Positions 1 through 7,322 of a stretch of 33,734 nucleotides of DNA are shown piece by piece. Position 1 is the first letter of the stretch. The number at the start of each line of letters is the position of its first letter. Under the pieces are notes generated by a model. That model had not been told where the DNA came from, made no database searches, and saw only the letters and a program-made list of their open reading frames with translations. Made by a program: the position numbers and the translations under genes. The stretch lies in contig DHOR01000020.1 of assembly GCA_002409995.1 (NCBI GenBank), positions 1 through 33,734 of the forward strand, given 5' to 3'. The DNA is from Hungatella sp. UBA5385 (GTDB taxonomy: Bacteria; Bacillota; Clostridia; Lachnospirales; Lachnospiraceae).

Positions 1-44
1 AAAATGCCCTCCATGTTATTGGATGGATACTGTTTTTTTGTCAT
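1..44 (-). CDS. Start of a divergent unknown gene, cut by the window edge
   Basis: On the minus strand an open frame begins at 44 and runs off the left edge without a stop, reading MTKKQYPSNNMEGI. An AGGAG ribosome site lies at 58-54, nine bases before this ATG. A second in-frame ATG at 50 is only three bases from it, so 44 is the better start. An extended -10 promoter on the same strand (143-151) supports a real divergent gene. Only 14 codons are visible, so no family can be assigned. Confidence 0.45.
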   Translation of the reverse strand, partial: MTKKQYPSNNMEGI

Positions 45-106
45 AAGCATGTTCTCCTAATGGATTATTTGTTGGTGATTATTGGCGAAATACCAAGGTG
101 TGTTAG

Positions 107-125
107 AAGGGGAAGAAATCCCCTT
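107..125. repeat. Inverted repeat, possible operator or leader hairpin
   Basis: The arms AAGGGG and CCCCTT are perfect complements around a seven-base loop. The site lies just downstream of the inferred start of the divergent gene, where a repressor site or 5' hairpin would act. No U-run follows on either strand, so it is not a conventional terminator. The role is inferred from position only. Confidence 0.35.
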
Positions 126-142
126 AGAAATTTGACAACTTT

Positions 143-151
143 ATTATAGCA
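143..151 (-). promoter_or_regulatory. Extended -10 promoter for the left-edge divergent gene
   Basis: Read on the minus strand this is TGC followed by a perfect TATAAT. The hexamer 17 bases upstream is a poor -35, which an extended -10 can tolerate. Transcription would start near 136 and leave a leader of about 90 bases. That leader holds the GGGG/CCCC inverted repeat at 107-125. Confidence 0.45.
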
Positions 152-273
152 GAATTCTTTTTAAAATGAAACTCTTTTAAAAAATTCATTCACCGCAATA
201 AAAAATGTAAAAATAACATTGATATGCTTCTCAGGCATAATTAAATGTATACAGTATTAATTAAAAAAATGGG

Positions 274-302
274 TTGACATTTGTATTAGAGTTATGCATA
301 AT
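274..302 (+). promoter_or_regulatory. Sigma-A type promoter of the Tad operon
   Basis: A perfect TTGACA at 274-279, a 17-base spacer and CATAAT at 297-302 (five of six consensus bases) make a strong vegetative promoter. Transcription should start near 309, giving a leader of about 140-155 bases before the first Tad gene. The leader opens with a small perfect hairpin at 317-333. Confidence 0.75.
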
Positions 303-316
303 AAGAGAACATTCTA

Positions 317-333
317 ACACGCATTCAGCGTGT
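317..333 (+). other. 5' leader hairpin of the Tad transcript
   Basis: ACACGC and GCGTGT pair perfectly around the loop ATTCA, about ten bases after the predicted transcription start. No U-run follows. A hairpin at the extreme 5' end may stabilise the long operon mRNA; this is inference. Confidence 0.35.
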
Positions 334-466
334 GTATGATTAATAGATTTATTCTTTCATTGTGGATCAACAATACAATTCACAATAACACAGCCGATAT
401 TCCGGCACAAATTTCCAAAGTAAATGAAAACTGAAAGAGGGGGATTTTATCGTAGGGACTTTTATT

Positions 467-991
467 TTGTTTCTTGTATTAGGAGCAGGAGCTTTTTATG
501 ATATTCGTGAGCACAGGATTCCTAATTGGTGGATTCTGTCAGCTATGATTACAGGGATTCTGCTTGCAGTGCTGAAGTCTGATCAGTCTGCAGGACTTTC
601 TGTACTTTTAAAAGAGAGCGGAGTTTTTCTGTTCCGAATGGCAGTTGTAACTGCCGTGTTTTTTCTTTTCTTTCTGTGCCGCATGATCGGTGCAGGAGAT
701 ATCAAACTGGCTGCACTTATTTGCGGCTATCTGGGATTGAAAGAAGGCGCTGCTGTAGTTGGCTGCGGATTTGCAATTGGTGCCATCTGGTCCTTTCTAA
801 GAATGATAAAGAAAGGCAGTATCATTTACCGCTTTTCTCATTTCACAGCCTATATCAGGCGTTTATACCGTACAAGAGAGATTACCGCTTATTATGTGCC
901 AGACAGAGATGGCAGAAGTTCAGTCATTCCGCTGGGAGTCTGTATGTTTTTAGGGGCAGTAATCTTCATCATTTATAAAAATTGGATATAA
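467..991 (+). CDS. Prepilin peptidase, A24 family (TadV/CpaA-like)
   Basis: This is an integral-membrane aspartic peptidase that would cleave the leader of the Flp-type prepilins of this operon at the cytoplasmic face. The two catalytic aspartates are visible: D12 in YDIREHRIPN and D78 in the GxGD motif GAGDIKLAAL. Several hydrophobic helices surround them and the length of about 174 residues fits short TadV-type enzymes, which lack the N-terminal methylase domain of PilD. The start is uncertain. The TTG at 467 has only a weak ribosome site, whereas the strong AAAGAGGGGG (434-443) points to codon ATC at 449, in frame and with ideal spacing; no ATG or GTG lies between. It is the first gene of the Tad operon, and its stop is followed at once by the tadZ ribosome site. 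Confidence 0.85.
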   Translation: MFLVLGAGAFYDIREHRIPNWWILSAMITGILLAVLKSDQSAGLSVLLKESGVFLFRMAVVTAVFFLFFLCRMIGAGDIKLAALICGYLGLKEGAAVVGCGFAIGAIWSFLRMIKKGSIIYRFSHFTAYIRRLYRTREITAYYVPDRDGRSSVIPLGVCMFLGAVIFIIYKNWI

Positions 992-1002
992 GGAGGAAAC
1001 CA

Positions 1003-2001
1003 TTGGCAAGAAGAGTGATGGCAGTCTACGATGTAGACCCGTTTTATGCAGATCGTTTTGCAGAGTTTGTGAACCAAAAGGAGAAGGTACCATTTACAGT
1101 GATGGCGTTCACCACTATGGAGCGGCTTAAGAGCTATGGCGCAGATCACAGAATTGCATTGCTTCTCATCAGTTCAGCAGTTGCAAAAGAGGAGATTGAG
1201 AAGGTAGGGGCAGAGCAGGTAGTAACTCTGGCAGATGGAGAGGTAATAGCAGCTGAGGACCAGTATCCCAGCGTTTATAAGTATCAGGCTACAGATAATA
1301 TTATGAGAGAGGTTATGGCTTGCTATTGCGCAAAGCCTGAGGAACCGGTAATGGCAGCTAAGGGAAATGGAAGAATTATTGGTGTTTATTCTCCCATTAA
1401 CCGCTGTCTGAAGACTTCCTTTGCACTGACTCTGGGACAGCTGATGTCAAGAGATTGCAAGACTCTATATATAAGCCTGGAGGACTGCTCCGGCTTCAGT
1501 AGAATGACAGGAGAAGAATATAAGACGGATTTATCTGATCTGCTCTACTATTACAGTCAGGGAAGCTACAGCTGGGTGCGCCTTGGGTCTGTTATATATT
1601 CCTGGGGAGACTTGGATTATGTGCCGCCTGTCCGCTATCCTGAGGACTTATGCCAGATTACTGCAGAGCAGATGGCAGATTTGGTCAGCAGAATTGCCAG
1701 AGAGAGTGCCTATGAATGGCTGATCGTAGACCTTGGACAGTTTGGAAGAAAAAGTGTGGAGATTCTTGAATTATGCGATGTTATTTATATGCCAGTGAAG
1801 GATGATTGTATGTCTGTGGCAAAAGTAGAGGAATTTCTGGAATATGTGGAAAGGTCCGGTCATGAACAGCTCAAGGAGAAGATCAGAAAGCTAAAGCTTC
1901 CATATCACAGCAGCTTTGGTAAAAAAGAAGGATATTTAGAACAATTGTTATGGGGAGAATTAGGTGATTATGTGAGACAACTGTTGAAAAAGCAGCCGTA
2001 G
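1003..2001 (+). CDS. TadZ/CpaE-like pilus assembly ATPase, degenerate P-loop
   Basis: This MinD/ParA-like protein is expected to place the Tad machine in the cell and to contact the TadA motor. The first 115 or so residues resemble the receiver-like N-terminal domain of CpaE/TadZ (VYDVDPFYADRFAEF). The ATPase-like domain begins near residue 124. Its P-loop reads YSPINRCLKTSFALTLGQLM, keeping K137-T-S but lacking the glycines of the deviant Walker A motif. A Walker B-like strand, WLIVDLGQFG, follows. The start is TTG at 1003, six bases after a consensus AAGGAGG (990-996); the earlier in-frame TTG at 982 overlaps the previous gene and has no ribosome site. The product is 332 residues, and the tadA start lies 15 bases past the stop. 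Confidence 0.8.
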   Translation: MARRVMAVYDVDPFYADRFAEFVNQKEKVPFTVMAFTTMERLKSYGADHRIALLLISSAVAKEEIEKVGAEQVVTLADGEVIAAEDQYPSVYKYQATDNIMREVMACYCAKPEEPVMAAKGNGRIIGVYSPINRCLKTSFALTLGQLMSRDCKTLYISLEDCSGFSRMTGEEYKTDLSDLLYYYSQGSYSWVRLGSVIYSWGDLDYVPPVRYPEDLCQITAEQMADLVSRIARESAYEWLIVDLGQFGRKSVEILELCDVIYMPVKDDCMSVAKVEEFLEYVERSGHEQLKEKIRKLKLPYHSSFGKKEGYLEQLLWGELGDYVRQLLKKQP

Positions 2002-2015
2002 GAGATGGTGAAACA

Positions 2016-3236
2016 ATGGATGAAGATTTACGCAGGCAGTTAAGAGAAGAGATTATGGTTGAACTCAATGAAAAACACCATATCAGTGATGAAGAACTGT
2101 ATGCTTTGATTGACCAGCGGATTTTAGAGAAGGGTCTGATATATTACCTCCCTCTTAAGGATAAGAAAGAGCTTAGGAACAGTCTGTTTGATTCCTTCCG
2201 CCGCCTTGGCATATTACAGGAGTTGGTAGATGACCCTCAGGTAACTGAGATTATGGTCAATGGAACAGAGCATATTTTTATGGAACGCAGAGGCAGGATG
2301 GAGCAGTGGAACCGAAGATTCGAGAATACGGAACAGTTGGAGGATATGATTCAGCAGATTGTCAGCAGAGTCAATCGGGTGGTTAATGTTTCGCGTCCCA
2401 TTGCAGATGCCAGACTTCCTGATGGCTCCAGAGTTCATGTGGTTCTGCCTCCTATAGCAATTGATGGTCCCACTGTTACCATTCGTAAATTCCCAGAACC
2501 TATTACTATGAGCCGGCTTAAGAAGCTGGAATCTATTACTGAGGAAGCAGCTGACTTTTTAAAGTGTCTGGTGGAAGCAGGATATAACATTTTTATCAGT
2601 GGAGGAACTAATTCAGGAAAGAGTACATTTCTAAATGCTTTGTCCGCTTATATTCCCAGAGAGGAACGACTTGTGACTATTGAAGATTCAGCGGAACTTC
2701 AAATTCAGCATATTTCTAACCTGGTGAGACTGGAGTCCAGAGGACCTAACAGCGAAGGTGAGGGAGAGATTGCTATAGGTGATTTAATAAGAGCGGCATT
2801 AAGAATGAGCCCGGATAGAATTATAGTAGGAGAAGTCAGGGGGAAGGAGGCTTTGGATATGATTTCAGCTATGAATACAGGTCATGATGGAAGTCTCAGC
2901 ACAGGTCATGGCAATAGCCCTGCCGATATGCTGTCCAGACTGGAAACTATGGTGCTTATGGGAGCAGACCTTCCATTGGCAGCTATACGCAGTCAGATTG
3001 CAGCAGCTATTGATATTCTGATTCATCTGGGACGTTTAAGGGACAGAAGCCGCAGGGTTTTAGCGATTACTGAAGTGGGAGGTTATAAAGATGGGGAAAT
3101 TCAGCTTAATCCAATCTTCCAATTTGAAGAAGAAGGCACCCAGGAGCAAGGGGATCAATGGGTCAAAGGCAGGCTTTTCAAGGTGGGTGAGCTTAAAAAC
3201 CAGGAAAAACTCAGGGCAGCAGGGATTTCAATATAA
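2016..3236 (+). CDS. tadA: TadA/CpaF family secretion motor ATPase
   Basis: This is the hexameric GspE/PilT-superfamily ATPase that powers Tad pilus assembly at the cytoplasmic membrane. The family motifs appear in order: an N-terminal domain with VTEIMVNGTEHIFMERRG, Walker A GGTNSGKST at about residue 196, the Asp box VTIEDSAELQI, Walker B with RIIVGEVRG, and the His-box region TGHDGSLSTGHGNSP. The length of 406 residues is normal for CpaF. The ATG at 2016 follows an AGGAG at the end of tadZ. Its 3' end overlaps the inferred tadB start by about 50 bases, which implies translational coupling. Confidence 0.93.
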   Translation: MDEDLRRQLREEIMVELNEKHHISDEELYALIDQRILEKGLIYYLPLKDKKELRNSLFDSFRRLGILQELVDDPQVTEIMVNGTEHIFMERRGRMEQWNRRFENTEQLEDMIQQIVSRVNRVVNVSRPIADARLPDGSRVHVVLPPIAIDGPTVTIRKFPEPITMSRLKKLESITEEAADFLKCLVEAGYNIFISGGTNSGKSTFLNALSAYIPREERLVTIEDSAELQIQHISNLVRLESRGPNSEGEGEIAIGDLIRAALRMSPDRIIVGEVRGKEALDMISAMNTGHDGSLSTGHGNSPADMLSRLETMVLMGADLPLAAIRSQIAAAIDILIHLGRLRDRSRRVLAITEVGGYKDGEIQLNPIFQFEEEGTQEQGDQWVKGRLFKVGELKNQEKLRAAGISI

Positions 3237-3963
3237 CTATTACCGCTTGTCTCCAATGCAGTATGTAAGATATGGGGCTGAGGGAATTGCCATATGTAGT
3301 CTGGTTGCTTATGTATTCTACCGAAGTATTCCGGCATTCTTAATTCTTCTTCCTTTTGGCTTTGCTTATCCTTTGATCAAGAGAGAAGAATTGAAGGAGG
3401 CGAGACTGGAAAAGCTAGCTCTGGAGTTTAAAGATGGAATTCTGACACTTTCCTCTTTCCTAAGCGCAGGATATTCTATTGAAAATGCCTTTGACGCAAG
3501 TATCAGGGAACTGATTCTCCTCTATGGGAAGGAAGGGATGATAACACGGGAATTTCTCTTAATTGGAAGCCAGATTCGATTAAATCGCTCAGTAGAACAG
3601 GCACTGATGGAGTTTGCAGATAGAAGTAATCTGGATGATGTAAGGAACTTTGCAGAAGTATTTGCTGCATCAAAGAGAAGCGGCGGTGATCTTGTATCAG
3701 TAATCAGCCATACAGCAGGTGTGATAAGGGACAAGACCGAGGTACGCCAGCAGATTCTTACGATGACAGCTTCCAGGCAGTTTGAGCAGAAAGTTATGAA
3801 TATGATTCCATTTTTAATAGTTCTCTACATTGATTTCACATCTCCAGGTTTTTTTGAATCTATGTATACCACAGAGATAGGACGGATTCTAATGACCATC
3901 TGCCTGGCTGTATATGGAGCGGCTTGGGCAATATCAAAAAGAATTTTAAAAATTGAGGTTTAA
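3187..3963 (+). CDS. tadB: TadB-like type II secretion F domain membrane protein
   Basis: This is one of the two inner-membrane platform proteins of the Tad system. A hydrophobic pair (AICSLVAYVFYRSIPAFLIL) is followed by a cytoplasmic T2SSF domain with the typical ILTLSSFLSAGYSIENAF, and then by two C-terminal membrane helices ending near ISKRILKIEV. The start is uncertain. GTG at 3187 gives 258 residues and a 50-base overlap with tadA. An in-frame ATG at 3091 would overlap tadA by 146 bases and add a poorly structured basic segment. An ATG at 3256 would remove residues just before the first helix. Confidence 0.85.
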   Translation: MSLKTRKNSGQQGFQYNYYRLSPMQYVRYGAEGIAICSLVAYVFYRSIPAFLILLPFGFAYPLIKREELKEARLEKLALEFKDGILTLSSFLSAGYSIENAFDASIRELILLYGKEGMITREFLLIGSQIRLNRSVEQALMEFADRSNLDDVRNFAEVFAASKRSGGDLVSVISHTAGVIRDKTEVRQQILTMTASRQFEQKVMNMIPFLIVLYIDFTSPGFFESMYTTEIGRILMTICLAVYGAAWAISKRILKIEV

Positions 3964-5211
3964 GTGAATATGAGAATTAAATTCCCCGGTTTTCTCCTGA
4001 CAAAAGCTCAGATAGCATGTATATTTAGCGGCTTTCTTCTATATGGCATACTGGAACTGGCGGGTCAGGGAACAGGCGATGCCTCTGTTCTCGTAAGAGC
4101 TGATCCGGGACAGGGCGAAACCAGCTATGACTTAATTGCAGTTAGTATTGATGACACTGATTATCAAAAGGAGATTCCAATACAAGTCTCTGTAAAGGAA
4201 CGACAGTATACAAGCGAAGAGGCAGATGTCATATTTGATCAGCTGCTTATGGAACTAACAACTGCTGTTTTAGGGGACAATGAATCTTTGCAGACCGTGA
4301 GAACAGATCTTAATCTGATAACCAAACTGGCTGATTACGGTATGAAGATACAGTGGGAATCGGAAGATACGGAATTAATTGATGCTTTTGGCAGTGTACA
4401 TAATGAAGAGATACCTGATGAAGGGAAAACAAAATATCTGAGGGCAGAGACAAAGATAGGGAATTTTACCCGTCAATATGACATCAAGGTTACGGTGCTG
4501 CCACCCCTTCTCACAGAAGAGGAACAGACACTAAAGGATATTCAGACGTGGGTACAGGAGCTGGATAAGGAGCAGCAGACTCAGGCACAGCTAAAGCTGC
4601 CCAACCAATATAAAGGAGACACCATCCGCTGGTATATGGAGAATACGGCAGATTATAAAATATTACCGTTTATTGGAATATTGGCAGCAATTCTTTTGAA
4701 GCTTAAGGAACATGAGGATAAGCTGCAGGCAGTAAAAAAGAGAGAGCAATTGCTGCTTCTTGATTATTCAGAGGTTGTATCCAAGCTAATGGTATTTATA
4801 GGAGCCGGAATGGCTCTGCGGATTGCATGGGAGAAGATTGCAGACGGCTATGAGACATCTGTGAATGAGGGCAGACGGTCTTTCAGACCTGCCTATGATG
4901 AGATGGTGAAAACAACAGCACAGCTTCGAAGCGGCACACCGGAGCATAAAGCATACAGCGAATTTGGTAAGAGATGTGGTCTTCAGCCTTATGTTAAGCT
5001 TGCTGCACTGCTGGAGCAGAACAGGAGAACAGGGAGTAAACAGCTTCGGCCGGTATTGGAATTGGAACTGGTATCTGCATTTGATCAGAGAAAAAACCTG
5101 GCCAAAATCCAGGGTGAGGAGGCGGGAACAAAACTGCTGCTTCCCTTGTTTCTCATGCTTGGGATTGTAATGGTTATGGTAGTAGTGCCTGCATTTCTGG
5201 CATTCTACTAG
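3964..5211 (+). CDS. tadC: TadC-like T2SSF protein with a large extracytoplasmic N-terminal domain
   Basis: This is the second platform protein partner. An N-terminal membrane helix lies at about residues 13-31. About 190 polar residues follow, predicted outside the membrane. A second helix near 232-247 (ILPFIGILAAILLKLK) leads into a T2SSF-like region (LLLLDYSEVVSKLMVFIGAG) and a final hydrophobic segment at the C-terminus. At 415 residues it is clearly longer than a proteobacterial TadC of about 300, and the excess is the outer domain. I do not recognise that domain; it is strand-rich by eye and contains KYLRAETKIGNFTRQYDIKV. The GTG at 3964 directly follows the tadB stop, and an ATG at 3970 is the alternative. 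Confidence 0.75.
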   Translation: MNMRIKFPGFLLTKAQIACIFSGFLLYGILELAGQGTGDASVLVRADPGQGETSYDLIAVSIDDTDYQKEIPIQVSVKERQYTSEEADVIFDQLLMELTTAVLGDNESLQTVRTDLNLITKLADYGMKIQWESEDTELIDAFGSVHNEEIPDEGKTKYLRAETKIGNFTRQYDIKVTVLPPLLTEEEQTLKDIQTWVQELDKEQQTQAQLKLPNQYKGDTIRWYMENTADYKILPFIGILAAILLKLKEHEDKLQAVKKREQLLLLDYSEVVSKLMVFIGAGMALRIAWEKIADGYETSVNEGRRSFRPAYDEMVKTTAQLRSGTPEHKAYSEFGKRCGLQPYVKLAALLEQNRRTGSKQLRPVLELELVSAFDQRKNLAKIQGEEAGTKLLLPLFLMLGIVMVMVVVPAFLAFY

Positions 5212-5227
5212 AAGGGAGGTGAAGGAT

Positions 5228-5413
5228 ATGGGGAATTTGCTAAATCAGGAGTTTATTAATTTTTTAAAAGAAGATGATGGTGTAGGCGTTATTGAGGTAG
5301 TGCTGATATTGGTGGTTTTAATTGGGCTGGTAATTATATTTAAGAAGCAGATTATTACACTTCTTAATAATGTTTTTAAAGAAGTTAACAGCCAGTCCCA
5401 AGAGGTGTATTAA
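5228..5413 (+). CDS. Flp1-like type IVb pilin, major pilin candidate
   Basis: This 61-residue protein has a charged N-terminal leader (NLLNQEFINFLKEDDG) followed by VGVIEVVLILVVLIGLVIIF, the hydrophobic assembly helix of Flp pilins. The Glu at the fifth position of the segment after G matches the E5 that type IV pilins need for assembly. Cleavage by a prepilin peptidase of this locus is expected after the Gly of EDDG. A strong AAGGGAGG (5212-5219) sits eight bases before ATG 5228, so the GTG at 5219, which overlaps that site, is not the start. Its position between tadC and the large minor components is typical for Gram-positive Tad loci. Confidence 0.85.
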   Translation: MGNLLNQEFINFLKEDDGVGVIEVVLILVVLIGLVIIFKKQIITLLNNVFKEVNSQSQEVY

Positions 5414-5415
5414 GT

Positions 5416-7308
5416 ATGACAAAAAAGGGAGAGATAACCGTATTTTTCAGCTTAATTCTTCTGTGTATCTGCAGTCTGATGTGCGGGCTCTTAGAGTCTG
5501 CACGTACAGCAGGAGTCAGATGGTATGTAAAAATGGCTGCTGACTCAGCAATAGACTCCGTTTTCAGTGAGTATCACAGGGAAGCCTGGGATACCTACCG
5601 TTTATTCCTTTTGGAACTTGGAGAAGAGGAGGAATTGCTGAAAAAATGGGAGCACTATATGGAACCCTATATGGAGGAACATGGCTGGTATCCTGTAGAA
5701 CTTAAGGGAGGGCAGATAGAGGAATACTTATCCATTACAGATGATGGGGGAAAATATCTGAGACAGGAAATTGCTGACTACATGCGCTTTGGGATACTGG
5801 ATGGTGAAACTGATGAGAGTGGAGCAGAATCACTGCTGAAAGGGCTTGCAGAAGCAGAGTCTGTGAAGACCATAGCCTCTCTATATGGAGAACATACAAA
5901 AGAAGCAGTGAAGCTTGAGAAGTCCATAGAAGCCATCAGCAACTCTTTGAAATCCCAAGATGGAATAAAAAGCCAGGGAATAAATGCACTAAACAGCCAT
6001 GATGGCAGCAGATTTCATCGAGAAGCTGCAAAATTAATAAAAGAGATAGACCGCATACCCAAGCTGGTGAAAAATTACGAAAATACTGCTAAAGGATTGC
6101 AGACACATCTGGAAGAAACAAGGCAAAGGCTGAATACAGAATCTGAGAATATGACCACTTCTGTAAGGGCTGCACTGGAGGAGGAGATAAGATGCTATGG
6201 GGAGTATATTGATGAAGAAGGGCTGCGAAGGAAGGAAATTGAAGAATTATGGAGCAAAGAAGAAGCAGTTAAGAAGATTATTCAGGAAGCAGAACGCAGG
6301 GCAGAGGAAGTTGAGGAAATAATTGATAGCTGGGATGAAGAAGAGGAAGAGGAAGGACCTGATGAGGACGCGCTCTGGGGATCTGTAGCAAGAATATTGG
6401 AAAGTGCAGAGATTCCTCAGCTTGGGACAGGAAGTGGTATTGCTCAACCGGACAAGGAAGGGATTCTTGAACAGGTACAAGGTCTGGCAGGTGCAGGAAT
6501 ATTAAGTCTGGTTCTTCCGGAGGGAGCTGCTATTTCCCAGGGAGTGTTAAATTCTCAGGATTTTCCTTCTAATGGTCAGCAGGGGGCTGACCAGCATTTA
6601 ATAAATGGAGAAAGTCTGATAGATCGTATATTAACAGATGAATATTGTGGCAGATTCTTTACAGCTTTTACTACAGAAAAGGATAAAGAAGTGAAATATG
6701 AGCTGGAGTACTTAATAGCAGGAAAGCTTAGTGATGAAGAAAATTTAAAACAGGTGCTGGGAAGACTTTTAGGGATTCGTGAAGGACTGAATCTCACACA
6801 TATTTTGCTGGATTCTGAGAAGCGAGAGGAGGCTAGGGCTCTTGCTGCTGTAATTACCGGATCTACAGGGCTATTGCCATTAACTGGTATTATAACATTT
6901 TTTATTATGAGTGTTTGGGCTCTTGGAGAGGCAATGACAGATATTAAGATGCTTCTGGAGGGGCAGTCAGTTCCCGTAATGAAAACAAGGCAAACATGGA
7001 ATCTTAGTCTGGAACAGCTGCTGGTAATAGGAGAACAGGGTAAGTTAAGTAGTACAAAAAGCCAAACTGAAGGATTAGATTATGTGGCTTATTTAAAACT
7101 GATGCTACTGGCTCTGCCATCAGAGAGTCTGTACTACAGGATTATGGATATTGTTCAGATGAATTTAAGAAAGGATCAGGATAACTTTCGTATGGCATCC
7201 TGCGGTTATGGAGCTAAAATCAGTGAATCTATAGCAGCGAAGCATATATTTTGGAGTGGTGGAAAACCCGCTTATGAGCTAAGGGTATATACAGAGAAGG
7301 CATATTGA
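5416..7308 (+). CDS. DUF5702-like large Tad-associated surface protein
   Basis: The protein starts with a TadE/TadG-like membrane anchor (GEITVFFSLILLCICSLMCG) and then SARTAGVRWYVKMAADSAIDSVF, the signature I associate with DUF5702 proteins of clostridial Tad loci. Residues of about 150-310 are rich in charged heptads and look coiled-coil, ending in a run of acidic residues (DSWDEEEEEEGPDEDALW). A second hydrophobic stretch lies in the C-terminal third (GLLPLTGIITFFIMSVWALG). At 630 residues it is the largest product of the operon and may be the tip or anchor subunit; that role is inference. It starts at ATG 5416 directly after the pilin stop, and its stop overlaps the ribosome-site region of the next gene. 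Confidence 0.7.
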   Translation: MTKKGEITVFFSLILLCICSLMCGLLESARTAGVRWYVKMAADSAIDSVFSEYHREAWDTYRLFLLELGEEEELLKKWEHYMEPYMEEHGWYPVELKGGQIEEYLSITDDGGKYLRQEIADYMRFGILDGETDESGAESLLKGLAEAESVKTIASLYGEHTKEAVKLEKSIEAISNSLKSQDGIKSQGINALNSHDGSRFHREAAKLIKEIDRIPKLVKNYENTAKGLQTHLEETRQRLNTESENMTTSVRAALEEEIRCYGEYIDEEGLRRKEIEELWSKEEAVKKIIQEAERRAEEVEEIIDSWDEEEEEEGPDEDALWGSVARILESAEIPQLGTGSGIAQPDKEGILEQVQGLAGAGILSLVLPEGAAISQGVLNSQDFPSNGQQGADQHLINGESLIDRILTDEYCGRFFTAFTTEKDKEVKYELEYLIAGKLSDEENLKQVLGRLLGIREGLNLTHILLDSEKREEARALAAVITGSTGLLPLTGIITFFIMSVWALGEAMTDIKMLLEGQSVPVMKTRQTWNLSLEQLLVIGEQGKLSSTKSQTEGLDYVAYLKLMLLALPSESLYYRIMDIVQMNLRKDQDNFRMASCGYGAKISESIAAKHIFWSGGKPAYELRVYTEKAY

Positions 7309-7322
7309 ACAGGAGGTGGATG

